From the NCBI GenBank assembly GCA_001600355.1, contig BCJU01000001.1, positions 6,386,013-6,450,012 on the forward strand: a stretch of 64,000 bases of DNA, given 5' to 3'. The translations under genes were made by a program, and so were the position numbers. The notes under the pieces were generated by a model that was given only the letters and a program-made list of their open reading frames with translations, searched no databases and was not told the DNA's origin. Numbering within the stretch: position 1 is the first letter of the stretch; the number at the start of each line of letters is the position of its first letter. This stretch comes from Meira nashicola (taxonomy: Eukaryota > Basidiomycota > Exobasidiomycetes > Exobasidiales > Brachybasidiaceae). This document shows positions 48,135 through 60,102 of the stretch, in pieces.

Positions 48135-48762
48135 TTAATCCCTCTCTAAATCTGTGTTTGATTGAATCTTAGTTAGCATTGTTTTTCGATCGAAATTCCT
48201 GTGGATTCGCGCAAACTTACTGATATTACTGCCAAATTTGGCATAAAGATCCACTTTGAGCTTCTTCATTTCATCTTCACCTGATTGTGATTGTGTTTCT
48301 AATCTTTCAATTTCCGATTGAAGTCTGTTTTGTTCTTTTTCTAATAATTCGATTGCTTTTTCAAATGTAACGTGAGCAAATGCATCTCCAATCTTGAAAG
48401 GGATCAAATTAGACTTTACACCACTTTTTCCCTTTGATTTATCTTCGTCTGCTTCATCATCATCTGATGTTCCAAGATCATCTTCGAATCCTTCACTCAT
48501 TTCTAATAATTGAACTTCTTCGAATATTTCATCTACTTGTTCTTTCTCTGTTTTTATAGCTTCTAATTCAGCTAATGCTTCTGTTTGTCGATTATTTAAT
48601 CGAGAAAATTGATTGATCTTTTGTTGATCTGACCAACTGACTTCTACGTCATTGGATTCTTCATCATCGAGCTTTTCAGAAGGAAGGGTGAAGGGCGTTC
48701 AACTTTGTCAGTTAAAAGGATAGTGCTTCAATCTTCAGGCTCATATCACTTACCATACGCAT
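48135..48762 (-). CDS. GIM3: Prefoldin subunit 4 (3 exons, 9-nt first exon)
   Basis: Spliced by eye. Exon 1 is 48762-48754 (ATGCGTATG|GTAAGT), exon 2 is 48671-48221 and exon 3 is 48151-48135. Introns are 82 and 69 nt; the second has a textbook TGCTAAC branch site and ends CACAG. The 158-residue product has the family blocks EVSWSDQQKINQFSRLNNR, NLIPFKIGDAFAHV and LYAKFGSNINLERD, the last formed only after removing intron 2. Prefoldin 4 is a beta-type subunit of the hexameric chaperone that delivers actin and tubulin to CCT. An acidic insert (~85-105) is longer than in human PFDN4. Confidence 0.93.
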
Positions 48763-48970
48763 TTTGAGAGATGATGATGATGATAATCAAGAGTAAATGC
48801 GTTCCATCCTTTGTAAGATCGGTCAAAATTGAGCTAAAATTGTGGCGCGTGCAGATCTTCTCTCAAATTTATTATTATACGCGGTTGACTCTGTTATTTG
48901 ATAGGAAAAGCATGAAATCCGAATATGAATGGAGTAAAATACAAATGCATATGAAAGTCCCTTCAATTAA

Positions 48971-49969
48971 TCAGCCATCCAAGCTATAACCTAAATCTTC
49001 AGGTTTGTTTTTCTCACTCATTACGAGTAAATTTTTCCACATTGGCTTTAATCGCTCAGGTAATTGTTCTCCAAACGAATCATCTTTCATCCATTCAACG
49101 CCATGTTGCAAAACATTTCTAGCCCTTTCGCTAGCTGAAACATTTTGTTCGGCTTGAACGTTATCATGACAGCTAACTTCACCATAACAGCCATGAAGAG
49201 TTGCTCTATGACGTGAAGGAAGATAAGAAGCTCTATGTAAAATTCTTTGCGAATAAAATGCAGTTTGTCCAGCTTTAAGTCGAACGCGTAATGTTGTTGG
49301 TGGATCAATTTCCCAATCACCGTCAAAACCAGAATCATTTTCACCTTTGAATAATTTTGCCGCTGGTGGTATTTCTGCATTTGCTTTACATTCTGCTTCA
49401 TCCCTTATTCTCGCATGAGTTCCAGGAACTACGAATAAACAATCATCATCATATAAACATGCGTTCCATTGAATTCCATGAGTTGGAGCGGCTAAACGAA
49501 TTCTTTCTTCTTCTTGCGTCACATCAGCTCTTACGTCATCTCGATGCCATCCAAGAGCGAAAGAATGTTTTTCAGGTTCGATTAAGAGGTTAAATAATTC
49601 CAACTGTAATTGTCGTTCATCTTTTGCTCCTAATAAAAAGCATCCAACATCCAATAAAGGTGAAGAAGCGTAAAATTCAGCAAATAAATCATGATTTGGT
49701 AATTGAGGGTGCATTAAATGTTGAACGCCCCAAGAATCACTTGATTGTACTTTATCAAAAGGTGGGAATTGTTTACCTACAATCCTTCTATGCGACCATT
49801 TACCTTCTCTTGTTAATTCAACAACTTCACTTGCTGCTTTTCTCAACCTTTCCAAATCTTGCTCAGCAAATATTCCGTCTAAAATAACATATCCTTGCTT
49901 TTCATAATCACTTTTAAGCTTGTTTAAGTCAATGTTCAGTTTTTCCATTAGACCCGTGCTGACCGTCAT
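48971..49969 (-). CDS. Phytanoyl-CoA dioxygenase (PhyH) family protein
   Basis: 332 residues. It has the Fe(II)/2-oxoglutarate oxygenase pattern: H142-R-D144 in GWHRDD and the distal His245 in RILHRASY, on a PhyH-like fold that opens with YVILDGIFAEQDLERL. VPGTHARIRDE is the typical PhyH strand between the metal ligands. The substrate is unknown; many fungal members hydroxylate secondary metabolites or lipids. No signal peptide. Divergent with the biotin ligase gene (258 bp apart). Confidence 0.88.
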   Translation of the reverse strand: MTVSTGLMEKLNIDLNKLKSDYEKQGYVILDGIFAEQDLERLRKAASEVVELTREGKWSHRRIVGKQFPPFDKVQSSDSWGVQHLMHPQLPNHDLFAEFYASSPLLDVGCFLLGAKDERQLQLELFNLLIEPEKHSFALGWHRDDVRADVTQEEERIRLAAPTHGIQWNACLYDDDCLFVVPGTHARIRDEAECKANAEIPPAAKLFKGENDSGFDGDWEIDPPTTLRVRLKAGQTAFYSQRILHRASYLPSRHRATLHGCYGEVSCHDNVQAEQNVSASERARNVLQHGVEWMKDDSFGEQLPERLKPMWKNLLVMSEKNKPEDLGYSLDG

Positions 49970-50037
49970 CGTTAACTTTACTGATGATGAAGGCGGGAAT
50001 GTGGAATAGTATTAAAATCAGCGTGGGGGTGAATGTA

Positions 50038-50055
50038 TGCGTGCGTGCGTGCATG
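50038..50055. repeat. GTGC microsatellite
   Basis: tgcgtgcgtgcgtgcatg in the divergent promoter between the PhyH and biotin-ligase genes. Confidence 0.6.
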
Positions 50056-50227
50056 GAATGGTGGGGCACAGATCTGTACTCTGCCTAACTTACTAGTCTA
50101 GAGTTGTCGCGTACTTTAAGGTTTTTTGTTACTCGGACACAATTTTAGGGAAAAGGGAAGCTTACGGCGGAGATAGACGATTGTTGCTCATTCTTCTTCC
50201 TCAACACCTCAACCAAACTAACAAATA

Positions 50228-52642
50228 ATGTCTAACGTTTTAATATATTCTGGGCCTGGAGTATCAGCTTCAGCATTATCGCATACACTACGATCATTAC
50301 GTTCTCTTTTACCTTCTTATGATGTTCAATGCATCAATGCACAGTCATTAGCTGTAGATCCATGGATACAATCCACTTCATTATTGGTTATTCCAGGCGG
50401 AAGAGATTTACCGTATGTTGAACAATTATCCCAAACTCATAAATTACCAAACATTTCAACTTCTTCAAGAGCTGATGCAAGAATACGACAGTATATAGAA
50501 GAATATGGAGGATGTTTCGTAGGTATATGTGCAGGAGCCTATTATGCAAGCTCGACCTGCGAATTCGAACGAGGTGATCCTGTGATGCAAGTTGTAGGTG
50601 ATCGTCCAGCATTACAATTTTACCCAGGAACATGCAGCGGTACGGCATATCCAGGTTTCGTCTATGAAAGCGATCAAGGTGCAAGATTGATCGATGTTTC
50701 AATGGAAGGACAGAATGAAGGGGAAAAACAATGGACAACATACTATAATGGAGGAGGTGCATTCATCAATGCCGAACAATTCAAAGAACAAGGTGTTGAG
50801 ATACTGGGAAGGTACGTAAGTGATAAAAATGCTTCAAATGCAAGCTCCAACATACAACAGCACAAATTAAAACCTGAATATGAAGGTCAGGCTGCGATCG
50901 TATATTGCAAAAAAGGAAATGGTCAAGCCATTTTGTACGGTACACATCCAGAGTTCCCTGTTTCCGTTCAAGAGAAACCTACGCAAGAGACTGGTGCACC
51001 AGAAGCATTGCCGGATAAAGAACAAACATCTTCTCTTACTGCTACTCTGGAAGAGCTAGAAATAAAGAGATTGTATCAATTTGGGAAACAATTGCAATTA
51101 CTTGGTTTGGAAGTTAAGTTGCCCGAATATTCTTTCAATACATTAACACAATCGGAGCAGCCCAAACTCACACCTCTGGTATTGATCACGCGAGCTAATC
51201 AACAAGCACAGTCAATTGTTTCGTCTCTACAGCCTATTTCAATACCACTCAAAAAGGTAGCATCGTTTGCGGAAACACCGGAATCTGGCTTATTGGTTTC
51301 TGTTTCGGATACGAATGATGTTGTTCACTTTTACGATTCTTCAAATTCTGCAAGTTTGAATGTAATTTGTTCTCGAGCAGATTATACGCCATACATGACC
51401 CCAGTCGTTGCACAGACATCTGATGAAGCTAGAGCAGGTCAAAATTCTCAACCTGAAATGGAGGTAGATTTGCAAAAGGTGCCCAAGTATGTCATCGTTG
51501 CTTCTTCTCCTGAAGTGACTCTTGATGCAAGTTTGCTACCTCATTGGAATCCACAAACTTTTCTTGCTTATCTAGATTCATCACGGCAGACAATAGAGAC
51601 ACAAGTACGCGAACGATGGGCGATTGAAACATCCAGCGGAGGTATATGGAATAGTACAAATGAGCCAGTCATCCTTGCTGATGCACATACCTATGCATTC
51701 GTCGTTACGAGTACACAAACGATGTTGGATAAAAATTATAAGCTTTTGACCCGATTACCAAACGGATTGACATCATTTGCTACTCATCAAGTTTCCGGTC
51801 GTGGTCGTGGAAAGAATGCCTGGATTTCACCTTTAGGTTGTTTACAATTTTCAACTTTACTTCATATTCCTACGCCACAAAAGACGTTTTGGCATGCAGG
51901 AATGGGAGCAATAGTGTTTGTACAATATTTGGCTGGTTTGGCAATTGTTGAAAGTGTTAGAAGTGGAGCTCTTGGTCAAGAATATGCACATGCGATTGGA
52001 AACAAGATTAGGATAAAATGGCCGAATGATGTATATGCACAAGTTGGTGATGAAGGTGAAAAGTCGGTAAGGAAGGGAACATTTACTTATCAAAACAAAA
52101 CGTATGCCAAAATGGCCGGCGTTTTAGTCAATAGTCAATTCGCTGGATCCGATTTGGCTTTGGTAGTTGGATGTGGAATTAACACTCTCAATGCAAGGCC
52201 TACAACGTCTTTATCCGACTTGATTGAAGAATACAATCTCTCTAATCCAAATCAAAAACCTCTTGAAATCGTTTCTCAAGAACGTTTTGCAGGTGCAATT
52301 TTAGCAACATTTGAACGAATGTGGAATACATTTTTGAAAAATGGTGGAAGCTTTATGCCTTTCATTGAAGCATACCGAAGAGCTTGGTTACATTCTGATC
52401 AAGAAACATTATTAAGTGACACAATCCCGCCCACTCGTGCTCGAATCGTTGGAATCACTTCAGATCACGGTTTATTACGTTGTGTTCCAGTTCATGCGGA
52501 TGGAACATCTTCTTTCGGTCAAGTTAATGCCGATAGCGAATTAGCATGGGGATCTTCTACTTCTGCCGGACAATTTATTGATCTACAACCGGATGGCAAT
52601 AGCTTTGATATGCTGCAAAATCTTATCAGACGAAAAGAATGA
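50228..52642 (+). CDS. BPL1: Biotin-protein ligase (holocarboxylase synthetase)
   Basis: 804 residues. The N-terminal BPL_N domain (1-~250) has LLVIPGGRDLPYV, the GATase-like elbow GICAGAYYA and a later HPEFP. The catalytic domain (~510-720) has the biotinyl-AMP loop VSGRGRGKNAW and KIRIKWPNDVYA, and GSDLALVVGCGINTLNARP. A C-terminal cap domain follows. It attaches biotin to acetyl-CoA and pyruvate carboxylases. Single exon. Confidence 0.95.
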   Translation: MSNVLIYSGPGVSASALSHTLRSLRSLLPSYDVQCINAQSLAVDPWIQSTSLLVIPGGRDLPYVEQLSQTHKLPNISTSSRADARIRQYIEEYGGCFVGICAGAYYASSTCEFERGDPVMQVVGDRPALQFYPGTCSGTAYPGFVYESDQGARLIDVSMEGQNEGEKQWTTYYNGGGAFINAEQFKEQGVEILGRYVSDKNASNASSNIQQHKLKPEYEGQAAIVYCKKGNGQAILYGTHPEFPVSVQEKPTQETGAPEALPDKEQTSSLTATLEELEIKRLYQFGKQLQLLGLEVKLPEYSFNTLTQSEQPKLTPLVLITRANQQAQSIVSSLQPISIPLKKVASFAETPESGLLVSVSDTNDVVHFYDSSNSASLNVICSRADYTPYMTPVVAQTSDEARAGQNSQPEMEVDLQKVPKYVIVASSPEVTLDASLLPHWNPQTFLAYLDSSRQTIETQVRERWAIETSSGGIWNSTNEPVILADAHTYAFVVTSTQTMLDKNYKLLTRLPNGLTSFATHQVSGRGRGKNAWISPLGCLQFSTLLHIPTPQKTFWHAGMGAIVFVQYLAGLAIVESVRSGALGQEYAHAIGNKIRIKWPNDVYAQVGDEGEKSVRKGTFTYQNKTYAKMAGVLVNSQFAGSDLALVVGCGINTLNARPTTSLSDLIEEYNLSNPNQKPLEIVSQERFAGAILATFERMWNTFLKNGGSFMPFIEAYRRAWLHSDQETLLSDTIPPTRARIVGITSDHGLLRCVPVHADGTSSFGQVNADSELAWGSSTSAGQFIDLQPDGNSFDMLQNLIRRKE

Positions 52643-52736
52643 CAAAGTCTTTAACTATACATGTATTATTTGATGCTGTAATAATAAAAGTAGATTATTG
52701 AATAGGATAATCTAAAAAATAATGCAAATAAAATAT

Positions 52737-54975
52737 CTAAGCAACTAAAGATGCTAGCAAAGCAACAGGGTCCACAACATCGTACAAGTGCGGGTCTTGT
52801 CCCCGATGGTGATTAGCAGAAGCTGCAGCGGCTGCAGCAATGGCATTGTTGATCGCTTGACTATTGTTTCCGGGTTGTGCCGTATTTCCTTGTGCGCCAT
52901 AACGGCTTGCAATCATACTGGCAAGATCCAAAACTTTATTCTCATCGGAAGAATTATTGTTAGCTTCCGCTTGATTGTTTGTTCTACCAACATCTTCTGA
53001 GTTAATCGGACCTTTGCCAGCTGACGGCTTTGAATTCGGCAAGCGCAAGCCGCCCTTCTTTCCACCAGCTCGAATTGCCTGTTGACTGTTGGTTGCGTTA
53101 CTCTCGGCCAATGTTCTCCTATCGAATAAACGAATGGGTGCCAATTGATCAATAATGAAATTATTACGTGTTGAAGATTGCCCATTTGAAGGAATCTGAC
53201 CGGAAGAAGCAAAGGCCGCTGGAGTAATTGCGCTCAATTTAGCCGTAGAACTCAAACGGGCTTGCTTTTGCAATATTCCTTCAGGCGTACTTTCGAATCT
53301 TCTTTCAGCATCTTCGTCAGAGTGAGTCCATTCCGCTGCCAGTAAACGTTCTTGCGATCCTTGTCCGAGAGATTCAACAATTGTATGAGGTGCAATGTCT
53401 AATAGGAAAGATAGATGACGAAGCTCAAGTGTGTTTGCGTTGCGCGGGTCACGGTTCTCCTTTTCTCTTTGTAGTGTTTCCTGCCCGTCGGACATACTTG
53501 TATCGGCCTGCTCTTCCTCTCCATCCGCACCTGCTGATTTAGCAGCTGCACTACCATTGCTGCTGGAAACATGCTCATTTGCACTCGCAGCTTCTGAAGA
53601 AGCGATTGAACCAGCAGGAATACTGGTAGGAGCAGTACTTGCCAAAGACATCATACTCGAATCCGCACCTGATCCAATACCAAGAGAGATGGAGCTACTA
53701 GATATACTTGAACTATCGTGTAATAGATTGCGTGCAACATGAAGATGATTAGGTGTGGGGTTCGGATCACTAGCCACTGTTTCGAAAGAATCATCAGCAG
53801 ATCGAGCACTATCTGCATCCGTCACGAGCTGGAATTCATCCGCAGCACTGGTCGAAGCTGCTGAACGCTGGATACCAGTTGTACGGATACCCATTTGACG
53901 GTTAGCTCGAATTTTCGTAATAATGCTTGCCATGACATTTTGAAGATGACATTGAAGGGATGTTAAAAGCAATGCAGCTGCTTGTGCTGATGCACCATTT
54001 AGTAAGCCATTCTCAACTGAATGCAAGGTCATGAGATCACGCATAGATTCCAGATCCGGTAATTCTTTCGATTCAACACACAGTGGCATTGCCAATGCTC
54101 GTGCGATTTCTTGTTGTGTGATAAGTGAAAGCCTATCATGTGTAAAGGTAACTTGTGATTGAGATTGCAAAGCGGTCCTTTTCCAATCCATCGATCCAAT
54201 TTCTGTATATGCTTCCCTTGCTCTTTGTTTTTCCTCGATAGATCGTCTCTTTTCTTCTTCTTTGCGTTTCTTCTCCAACATATCCGCACCTGCACCTGCC
54301 CAACCAAGCGAAGAAGCTCCATTCGATCCCATAGAATGAGAATTTGTCAATTGCTTGGGCACATTGCGGATACGAGAACGCTCCTTTCGTGATAGACCTG
54401 CGGTGAGCAAACGTAAACGCTTCTTTGCCGGTTGCAATAATTGCAAATCATCATCATCTTCGTCCAATAAGCGTCCTAGCACATTGCCGTTCGCATCAAC
54501 TAATTGGCCGTTAGCATTGCGATGATGATGCATTCCAGCTCCACCTCGAGATGATGGACCGGGAACATCCGCTGATGCATTGTACAGCAAGCCTAGGATA
54601 AGTGAATTGTGCAAGTGAACTGTGGATGTGAAAAGGCGGATGGATGGGAAGATTGAATGGAAGGGTCAGTAGGAATTCAGGTAAAAAGGGTATCTATTGC
54701 ATAGATCACATACCATGCTGCGGCTTGAGACATAGCATTGCTTCTTCCTCAAATTCTGTTCTATCAATCTTTGCAGTCATGAATTCGAACAGACAAGACC
54801 AATACCTCTTACCATTGGCGCCAAGAGCATTGGATAGCTTGCTTTTTAGATCATGCGTATCGATTCTCTTCAGTTTAGCTGGAAGTACCGGTATGGAAGA
54901 AGCATTGTGATCGGATGGACTTGAAGTCATTGTTGTTGAGGGCATAAGGTTTGAGGAGGAAGTGGTTAAATGCAT
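52737..54975 (-). CDS. HFI1: SAGA subunit Hfi1/Ada1 (2 exons)
   Basis: Exon 1 is 54975-54714 and exon 2 is 54619-52737, joined across a 94-nt intron (CATG|GTATGT ... CCACAG|TTCAC), giving 714 residues. Exon 1 holds the SAGA-Tad1 block IDTHDLKSKLSNALGANG followed by RYWSCLFEFMTAKIDRTEF. The splice completes KPQHVHLHNSLILGLLYN, the family's conserved LHN segment. The C-terminal part has the histone-fold-like helix region and an Ala-rich tail ending DVVDPVALLASLV. Hfi1/Ada1 holds the SAGA histone acetyltransferase complex together. Confidence 0.9.
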
Positions 54976-56785
54976 CTTGGATGCAAAGCTTCCACCTGGA
55001 AAAGCCTGAATGGATGCAGACTATCTAGCGTGGAGGTTGACTTTTTGGGTGAGCTTGCCAATGGCAATCTTGAGAAGATAAAGTAAATATCTTTTATTTT
55101 TAAGTCTCAAAAGGGTACCTATTGCACTCTTCTGGATGTTTGTGGATGCAAAAAAATTGTTGATAAAAATTGATGAAGATCGAGAGCAAAAAAGGGGCGT
55201 TTCCTGCTCGATCCGATGTTAGGCGGAAGCAGTTTATGAAATTTTTTGCTCGTTTAAAACGGATTCGTATGATTGATCAATCTTTTTTGCAACCCAAATG
55301 GTTTGATTAGGTCAATGAAGATCCAAATTAATAATTTTGAAAATTGGATGCTGACTTTTAAGATGGGAATGTAGTTTTTTGGATGGATGGATCGATATCC
55401 TACTCACTCCGCGTCTAAATTTGAGAACTTGATGGCCTGCTGCTCGCATACGCATGCATGCACTTTAGCCGTATACGCCTATTCTTACGCACTCATAACT
55501 TATGCCCGTCCATCACATAGGCAAACAAATACCGGGTTCTCCTGGAATAAAAAATTTAAAGGCACTTTGGCGCGCGTTTCCTTGACCAACCAGAAATTAT
55601 CGAAAGGAGGGTCTATGACATACTATTCAAAATGGGTGAGTGATATATAAATTATCTATGAATATCAATTTCAAGGATATGTGATCGCAAAAAGTATTCA
55701 TCAAAGAGCATATTATCTATCATCTTTGAAGTGAGGACGACCTAGTAAGATCATCTTTCCCCATCCAAACTCGAACCACTTTATCTCTTCACCGCAGACT
55801 GCATCCATCTCTTGTGCCCCTTGAGAGCATGAATGCATGTATCAATCCATAAAACTTAATCAATTAATTCGCAATTTTGTCTGAGAATTTTTGTTTTAGC
55901 GTACGTACAGTTTGAACTTGCAATTTCAAGAAAAAGCATTTCCGTCCCGTTTCAACGCGCCAATCTTGTTTTCTCTAAGCGGCTTTTGCGAATTGAATAA
56001 TCATGTAATGGATGTCCCGAGATCCACAAAACCCACAAACTAGCATTCCGCCTTTTTTCAATTAGAATATCAGAAGAAAGCAAAAGGAAAATTGAACTAA
56101 TAGAGAAAGTAGACTTAACACAATTGATGCAATGAGCACCTTACAATATGTCTTTATTTTCTCACTTATATATTCATGATCTTTGAGACTTGATAAATTA
56201 CTGGCTCTTCATCGAATCATGATAAATTATTCAATACTTCTCCTCTATTTCGATGATTGATATGCCAATGAATTAGACTACATAATTTTGCTTCACATAT
56301 TACCATCTATTAACCATGATGAAGAGCGGATGCACAATTCTCATGCATCCATGCTTGGAATTAAGCTACGCAAGCATATTACACAGTTCTTGCACGCGGC
56401 CGAAACTAGGCACGCGGCTGCCTTTCCGTTTGGAACGCCGTGCCTTTTCAAAAATTCACATTTCGGCCGTTTGGAATAAAAAAATGGAAGAACAACACAC
56501 GTGAAAGGTGTTGTTCTCGGTTTAGATAAAACGCGTCTTTTGACTTTGGGCGCGTTATGAATGGCCTTTATGCCTTTTAACGCTAGTATACTGAACGGCG
56601 CCAGAGCACCCGTCTTGCAGTACATACATACATTCTATTCTATGTACATATGTATGCAACTGCAAGAAGTGAAATTGAATTGTGTTATTGTTGTTGGTTT
56701 TGCATTCATTTGGCTACATAGAGTCCATTCGGTGATCCTCAATCAAAAGAAAAGGTCTTCTAGATGAAGATCTGATGAAGGTCTA
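54976..56785. other. Intergenic, 1.8 kb
   Basis: No supportable gene. Frames at 55387-55650 and 56288-56625 have no recognisable content, and I found no tRNA-like B-box. AT-rich, with acatacatacat simple sequence near 56621. Confidence 0.45.
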
Positions 56786-58645
56786 ATGAGCTCAAGGGTA
56801 TCAAGGCAGAAAGAACAGCGTAAGCTGGAATTAATTCAAAAAACTGAAGAAACTCTTTCACGCCTTCAAAGATTACAGGAGAATCGACCAGTTGCAAGAT
56901 CATCAGAGAATCATACTCGATTAGCAACACCGGAATATGATCCTGAAAATCCATTTGATGATAGATCTGTGAATTCTCATGCAAAGGAAATAACCCTTAA
57001 TGAAGTTCGATCTACTCGAAGAACACAGCCAACAAATAATGCTGTAACGAACAGCGTTCCCACACGCGAGCCAATTCGAACTCGTAGTGCACTCACAAAA
57101 AGCAATCTTTCACCTCCTTCTGTTAAAACATCGCAAAGTACGAGATCAGAACAGCAATCTTCTGAGTCTAGCAGACCCAGGTTGAGGCGAAGGCAAACTA
57201 CAACAGAAGGTGAGGACGTTGCATCAAAGGTTGAGCATATAGAGACCCATACTCGTCAAGACTACAAATCAAGAACAACTCGAGTGGAGCTGCGAGATAG
57301 AGTTAATCAAGATTCGTCGAAAATTTCGCCACCCAAACGATCTCCTCAGAAGTTGCGTAGAAAGACTGAGACCTTCACTACACCGGAAGTGAAGGGGCCT
57401 CCTTCAAGGGGAGAATTGTCTGAAGAAACCAAACAAGCTTTAGCCTCATTGGAGAGAACTTTGCAACAGCTTCAATCACTGTCACCCGAAGCAATTCGGG
57501 TTGAGACTGATTCTCCATCCGGCTCACGTCTGGACTCATCCAACAGAAGGCGCTTGAATCGAGCCTTATCGCCTTCGAAAGAGAGATTGGAATTGGAAAG
57601 AATTCAACGTAGTAGCTCAAGACAAATGGAAGGGACTATCAAATCGGGCGCGGATGTATCCGAAAAGCCCAAGCCCCGATCGTCGTTCTTGTCAAGGGTA
57701 GAACAGGCTCGATCACAACCCCAATCAGACGAACAACAGGAAGAGCGTAAGGAGAATGCCCCAATCCGAACTGAGGCACAAACGCAAACCAATCCAATCC
57801 GAAGAAGAAGATCAATGTATTCCTATACACCACCAAAATTGGTTGATAAAGAATTACAGTGCAATCTTGGAACGATGTCAAAAGAACAAGATTATTCGGG
57901 CGAAACATCTGCATCTTCGATCAAAATTGGTGAAGAAAGTGTGGATGACCTTGTACGAAGTCATGGAACGGAAGAAGATGGTAAAGTACGTCAATTTTTG
58001 CAAGGTCTTAAAATTTTAGTTGATGTGCGAGATCAAGATGGAGAAGATGCATCAGCTCTTTGGACGGAGAAATTGCGAAATGTAGGAGCAAAAGTATATA
58101 CAAAAGTACCGCAAGTGCCAAGGAAGAGTAGAAGTAGTGCGAGCAATAAAGTTGATCGAATTGAAAGCGAAAAAGTATATGCACCTGCAGTGGATTGCAT
58201 CATATACAAGAATGGAAAGCCAGCCACATTACACTATCATCGTAGTCAAGTCGAAGCAGGACGTGAGCCTGTCATCGTTGGAGTAAATTGGATCTTGCAC
58301 TGTTTACGCGAAGGCAAAAGGGTTGATGAATACGATTATCTTGTAGAGGTAGGCAAACAAGCCATCTTTTCCGGAAGAAGAACATCCATGGTACCAAAAA
58401 GAGCGCCATCTTCTCATGATCAAGTGAATCAAAATAGATCAACACAATCACAATCTAAACTGGTCGATGTGCTGGCACGCAAAAAGGTTATACAAAATGC
58501 TCCTGTCCGACCCAGTCCCCTTGCCAATAAATGTTGGAATTTGGATGCATCCACTAGTTCTACAATCTCAACTGCCACAACAACAATGACAAATTTTACA
58601 ATGAATTCAACCACACGATCAACTTATACCCCTTCACGATATTGA
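56786..58645 (+). CDS. BRCT-domain protein (microcephalin-like BRCT)
   Basis: 619 residues. A short N-terminal coiled coil (KEQRKLELIQKTEETLSRLQ) is followed by a long disordered Ser/Arg/Glu-rich region. A single BRCT domain lies at ~400-525 (LQGLKILVDVRDQDGEDASA, VGAKVYTKVPQ, VDCIIYKNGKPATLHYH, VIVGVNWILHCLREGKRVDE). The VDVRDQDGED start and the hits at IIYKNG and VNWILHC recall the first BRCT of microcephalin. Probably nuclear, in DNA damage or chromosome biology; the exact orthologue is not identified. The tail is Thr/Ser-rich. Confidence 0.8.
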   Translation: MSSRVSRQKEQRKLELIQKTEETLSRLQRLQENRPVARSSENHTRLATPEYDPENPFDDRSVNSHAKEITLNEVRSTRRTQPTNNAVTNSVPTREPIRTRSALTKSNLSPPSVKTSQSTRSEQQSSESSRPRLRRRQTTTEGEDVASKVEHIETHTRQDYKSRTTRVELRDRVNQDSSKISPPKRSPQKLRRKTETFTTPEVKGPPSRGELSEETKQALASLERTLQQLQSLSPEAIRVETDSPSGSRLDSSNRRRLNRALSPSKERLELERIQRSSSRQMEGTIKSGADVSEKPKPRSSFLSRVEQARSQPQSDEQQEERKENAPIRTEAQTQTNPIRRRRSMYSYTPPKLVDKELQCNLGTMSKEQDYSGETSASSIKIGEESVDDLVRSHGTEEDGKVRQFLQGLKILVDVRDQDGEDASALWTEKLRNVGAKVYTKVPQVPRKSRSSASNKVDRIESEKVYAPAVDCIIYKNGKPATLHYHRSQVEAGREPVIVGVNWILHCLREGKRVDEYDYLVEVGKQAIFSGRRTSMVPKRAPSSHDQVNQNRSTQSQSKLVDVLARKKVIQNAPVRPSPLANKCWNLDASTSSTISTATTTMTNFTMNSTTRSTYTPSRY

Positions 58646-58923
58646 TTCCAAATCATAGCATATGTAGTCAATTCACCCTAACGATAGTCATCCATGTTCA
58701 TACATTGCTCAATTTCTAACGATAATGTCATCTTGTACCATAGCATTAAGTATACACGCACACACACTGGATTAATTCTCAAATGCAAAAAGCCGTTGGC
58801 CATATAGTATATTGCATGAAAGTGGACGTCTGTGACGCTTTTGTAGAGTGAATACCGTACAAGGGGGGATGTGGGAGTTGGGGGAAGGGGAGAGGGCGAA
58901 AAAGGGGAAGAGAGATGAACCGA

Positions 58924-60102
58924 TCAAGCAGTTGGGGTAACCTTGATCTTGCGGACACCTTCGGATGCAACACGTTCTTCTCCGGTTTGGTAGATACCGT
59001 GACCGAATTTGGAACTTGTGTCGATGAATTTGAGGTTGACTTCTTCCAAATCCTTACGGGTGGCGTGGGTCTTGAGACTGCGACGCAATGTCAAAACACG
59101 TTTCTTAACACCAGGGCAAGATCCCAAGATCATGATGAAGTCTTGGTTGACGATACCGTAATGTGGCCATCCACCCATTGGGTTGATTGTCTTCTTGGTT
59201 GTGTCAAAGTCAGTTGCACCAGATTTCTCTTCGGCACCGTTTCCGATACGGTAGATCTTCTTGTTCAATTCGGTACGGTGGTGGTAACCATCTTGACCGG
59301 AACGAGCGACAGTGAACATGACGTTAGCTGGATGCCAAGCACCGATACAAGCGACCTTACGGAGACCACGATGGGTCTTACGAGGCAACTTCTTGGTACC
59401 CCAACGAGCGGTGGTACCTTCGTATCCGTGACCCTTGGTAACGGCAATGACGTCCAAGTTTTCGTTTTGTTGGAAGACTGATTTAGCATCAAAGGTCTTT
59501 TCGAAGCTGGACTTGGCGAACTCAACCTTGTCAGCAACAGATCCACCGTTGACTTGAATTTCCATCAAGTGAGCCTTCTTTTGTTTCAATCCAGTCTTGC
59601 GGATTTGAGTGTGAGCCAAAACACGAACGACTGTGCAGTATTTCTTGATACGTTCCAATTCGCGGCTGATGGATTGACCGTTGTTCTCGCTATGCTTCTT
59701 GGCGTATTTGGTGAAAGCCTTTTTCTTGGATCTGTACCAGTTCTTGTAGAAGCGACGTTTAACTTCGTCGGACAAGTGCTCTGCCCAAACGGTTGTCAAA
59801 GATCTCAAACCACGAGGAGTTTCAACGTAACCGACAACACCAACAACAACCATTGGTGGAGTTTCGATAACTGTAACTGCTTCGACAATTTCACGCTTGT
59901 GCATCTTACTTCCTGGACGATCTAAATCACGAACGATGTGTGACATACCGGCTTTGTATCCCATCAAAGCGGTCAAATGGACTGGCTTCTTTGGGTCATC
60001 CTTTGGGAAAGCCTTCACACGTCCACGATGACGAGCGGCACGCTTACGGGGCAAGAAACCCAAAGATCCGTGTCTTGGTTGTTCGTATTTGCAGTGTGAC
60101 AT
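58924..60102 (-). CDS. RPL3: 60S ribosomal protein uL3 (L3)
   Basis: 392 residues from the ATG at 60102 ([18 protein letters not shown]). It has [40 protein letters not shown] and [19 protein letters not shown], all uL3 hallmarks near the peptidyl-transferase centre. Codon choice differs from the neighbours: strongly C-ending and GC-richer, as expected for very high expression. The upstream extension of the frame (to 60291) is 5' leader, not protein. Confidence 0.97.
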   Translation of the reverse strand: MSHCKYEQPRHGSLGFLPRKRAARHRGRVKAFPKDDPKKPVHLTALMGYKAGMSHIVRDLDRPGSKMHKREIVEAVTVIETPPMVVVGVVGYVETPRGLRSLTTVWAEHLSDEVKRRFYKNWYRSKKKAFTKYAKKHSENNGQSISRELERIKKYCTVVRVLAHTQIRKTGLKQKKAHLMEIQVNGGSVADKVEFAKSSFEKTFDAKSVFQQNENLDVIAVTKGHGYEGTTARWGTKKLPRKTHRGLRKVACIGAWHPANVMFTVARSGQDGYHHRTELNKKIYRIGNGAEEKSGATDFDTTKKTINPMGGWPHYGIVNQDFIMILGSCPGVKKRVLTLRRSLKTHATRKDLEEVNLKFIDTSSKFGHGIYQTGEERVASEGVRKIKVTPTA

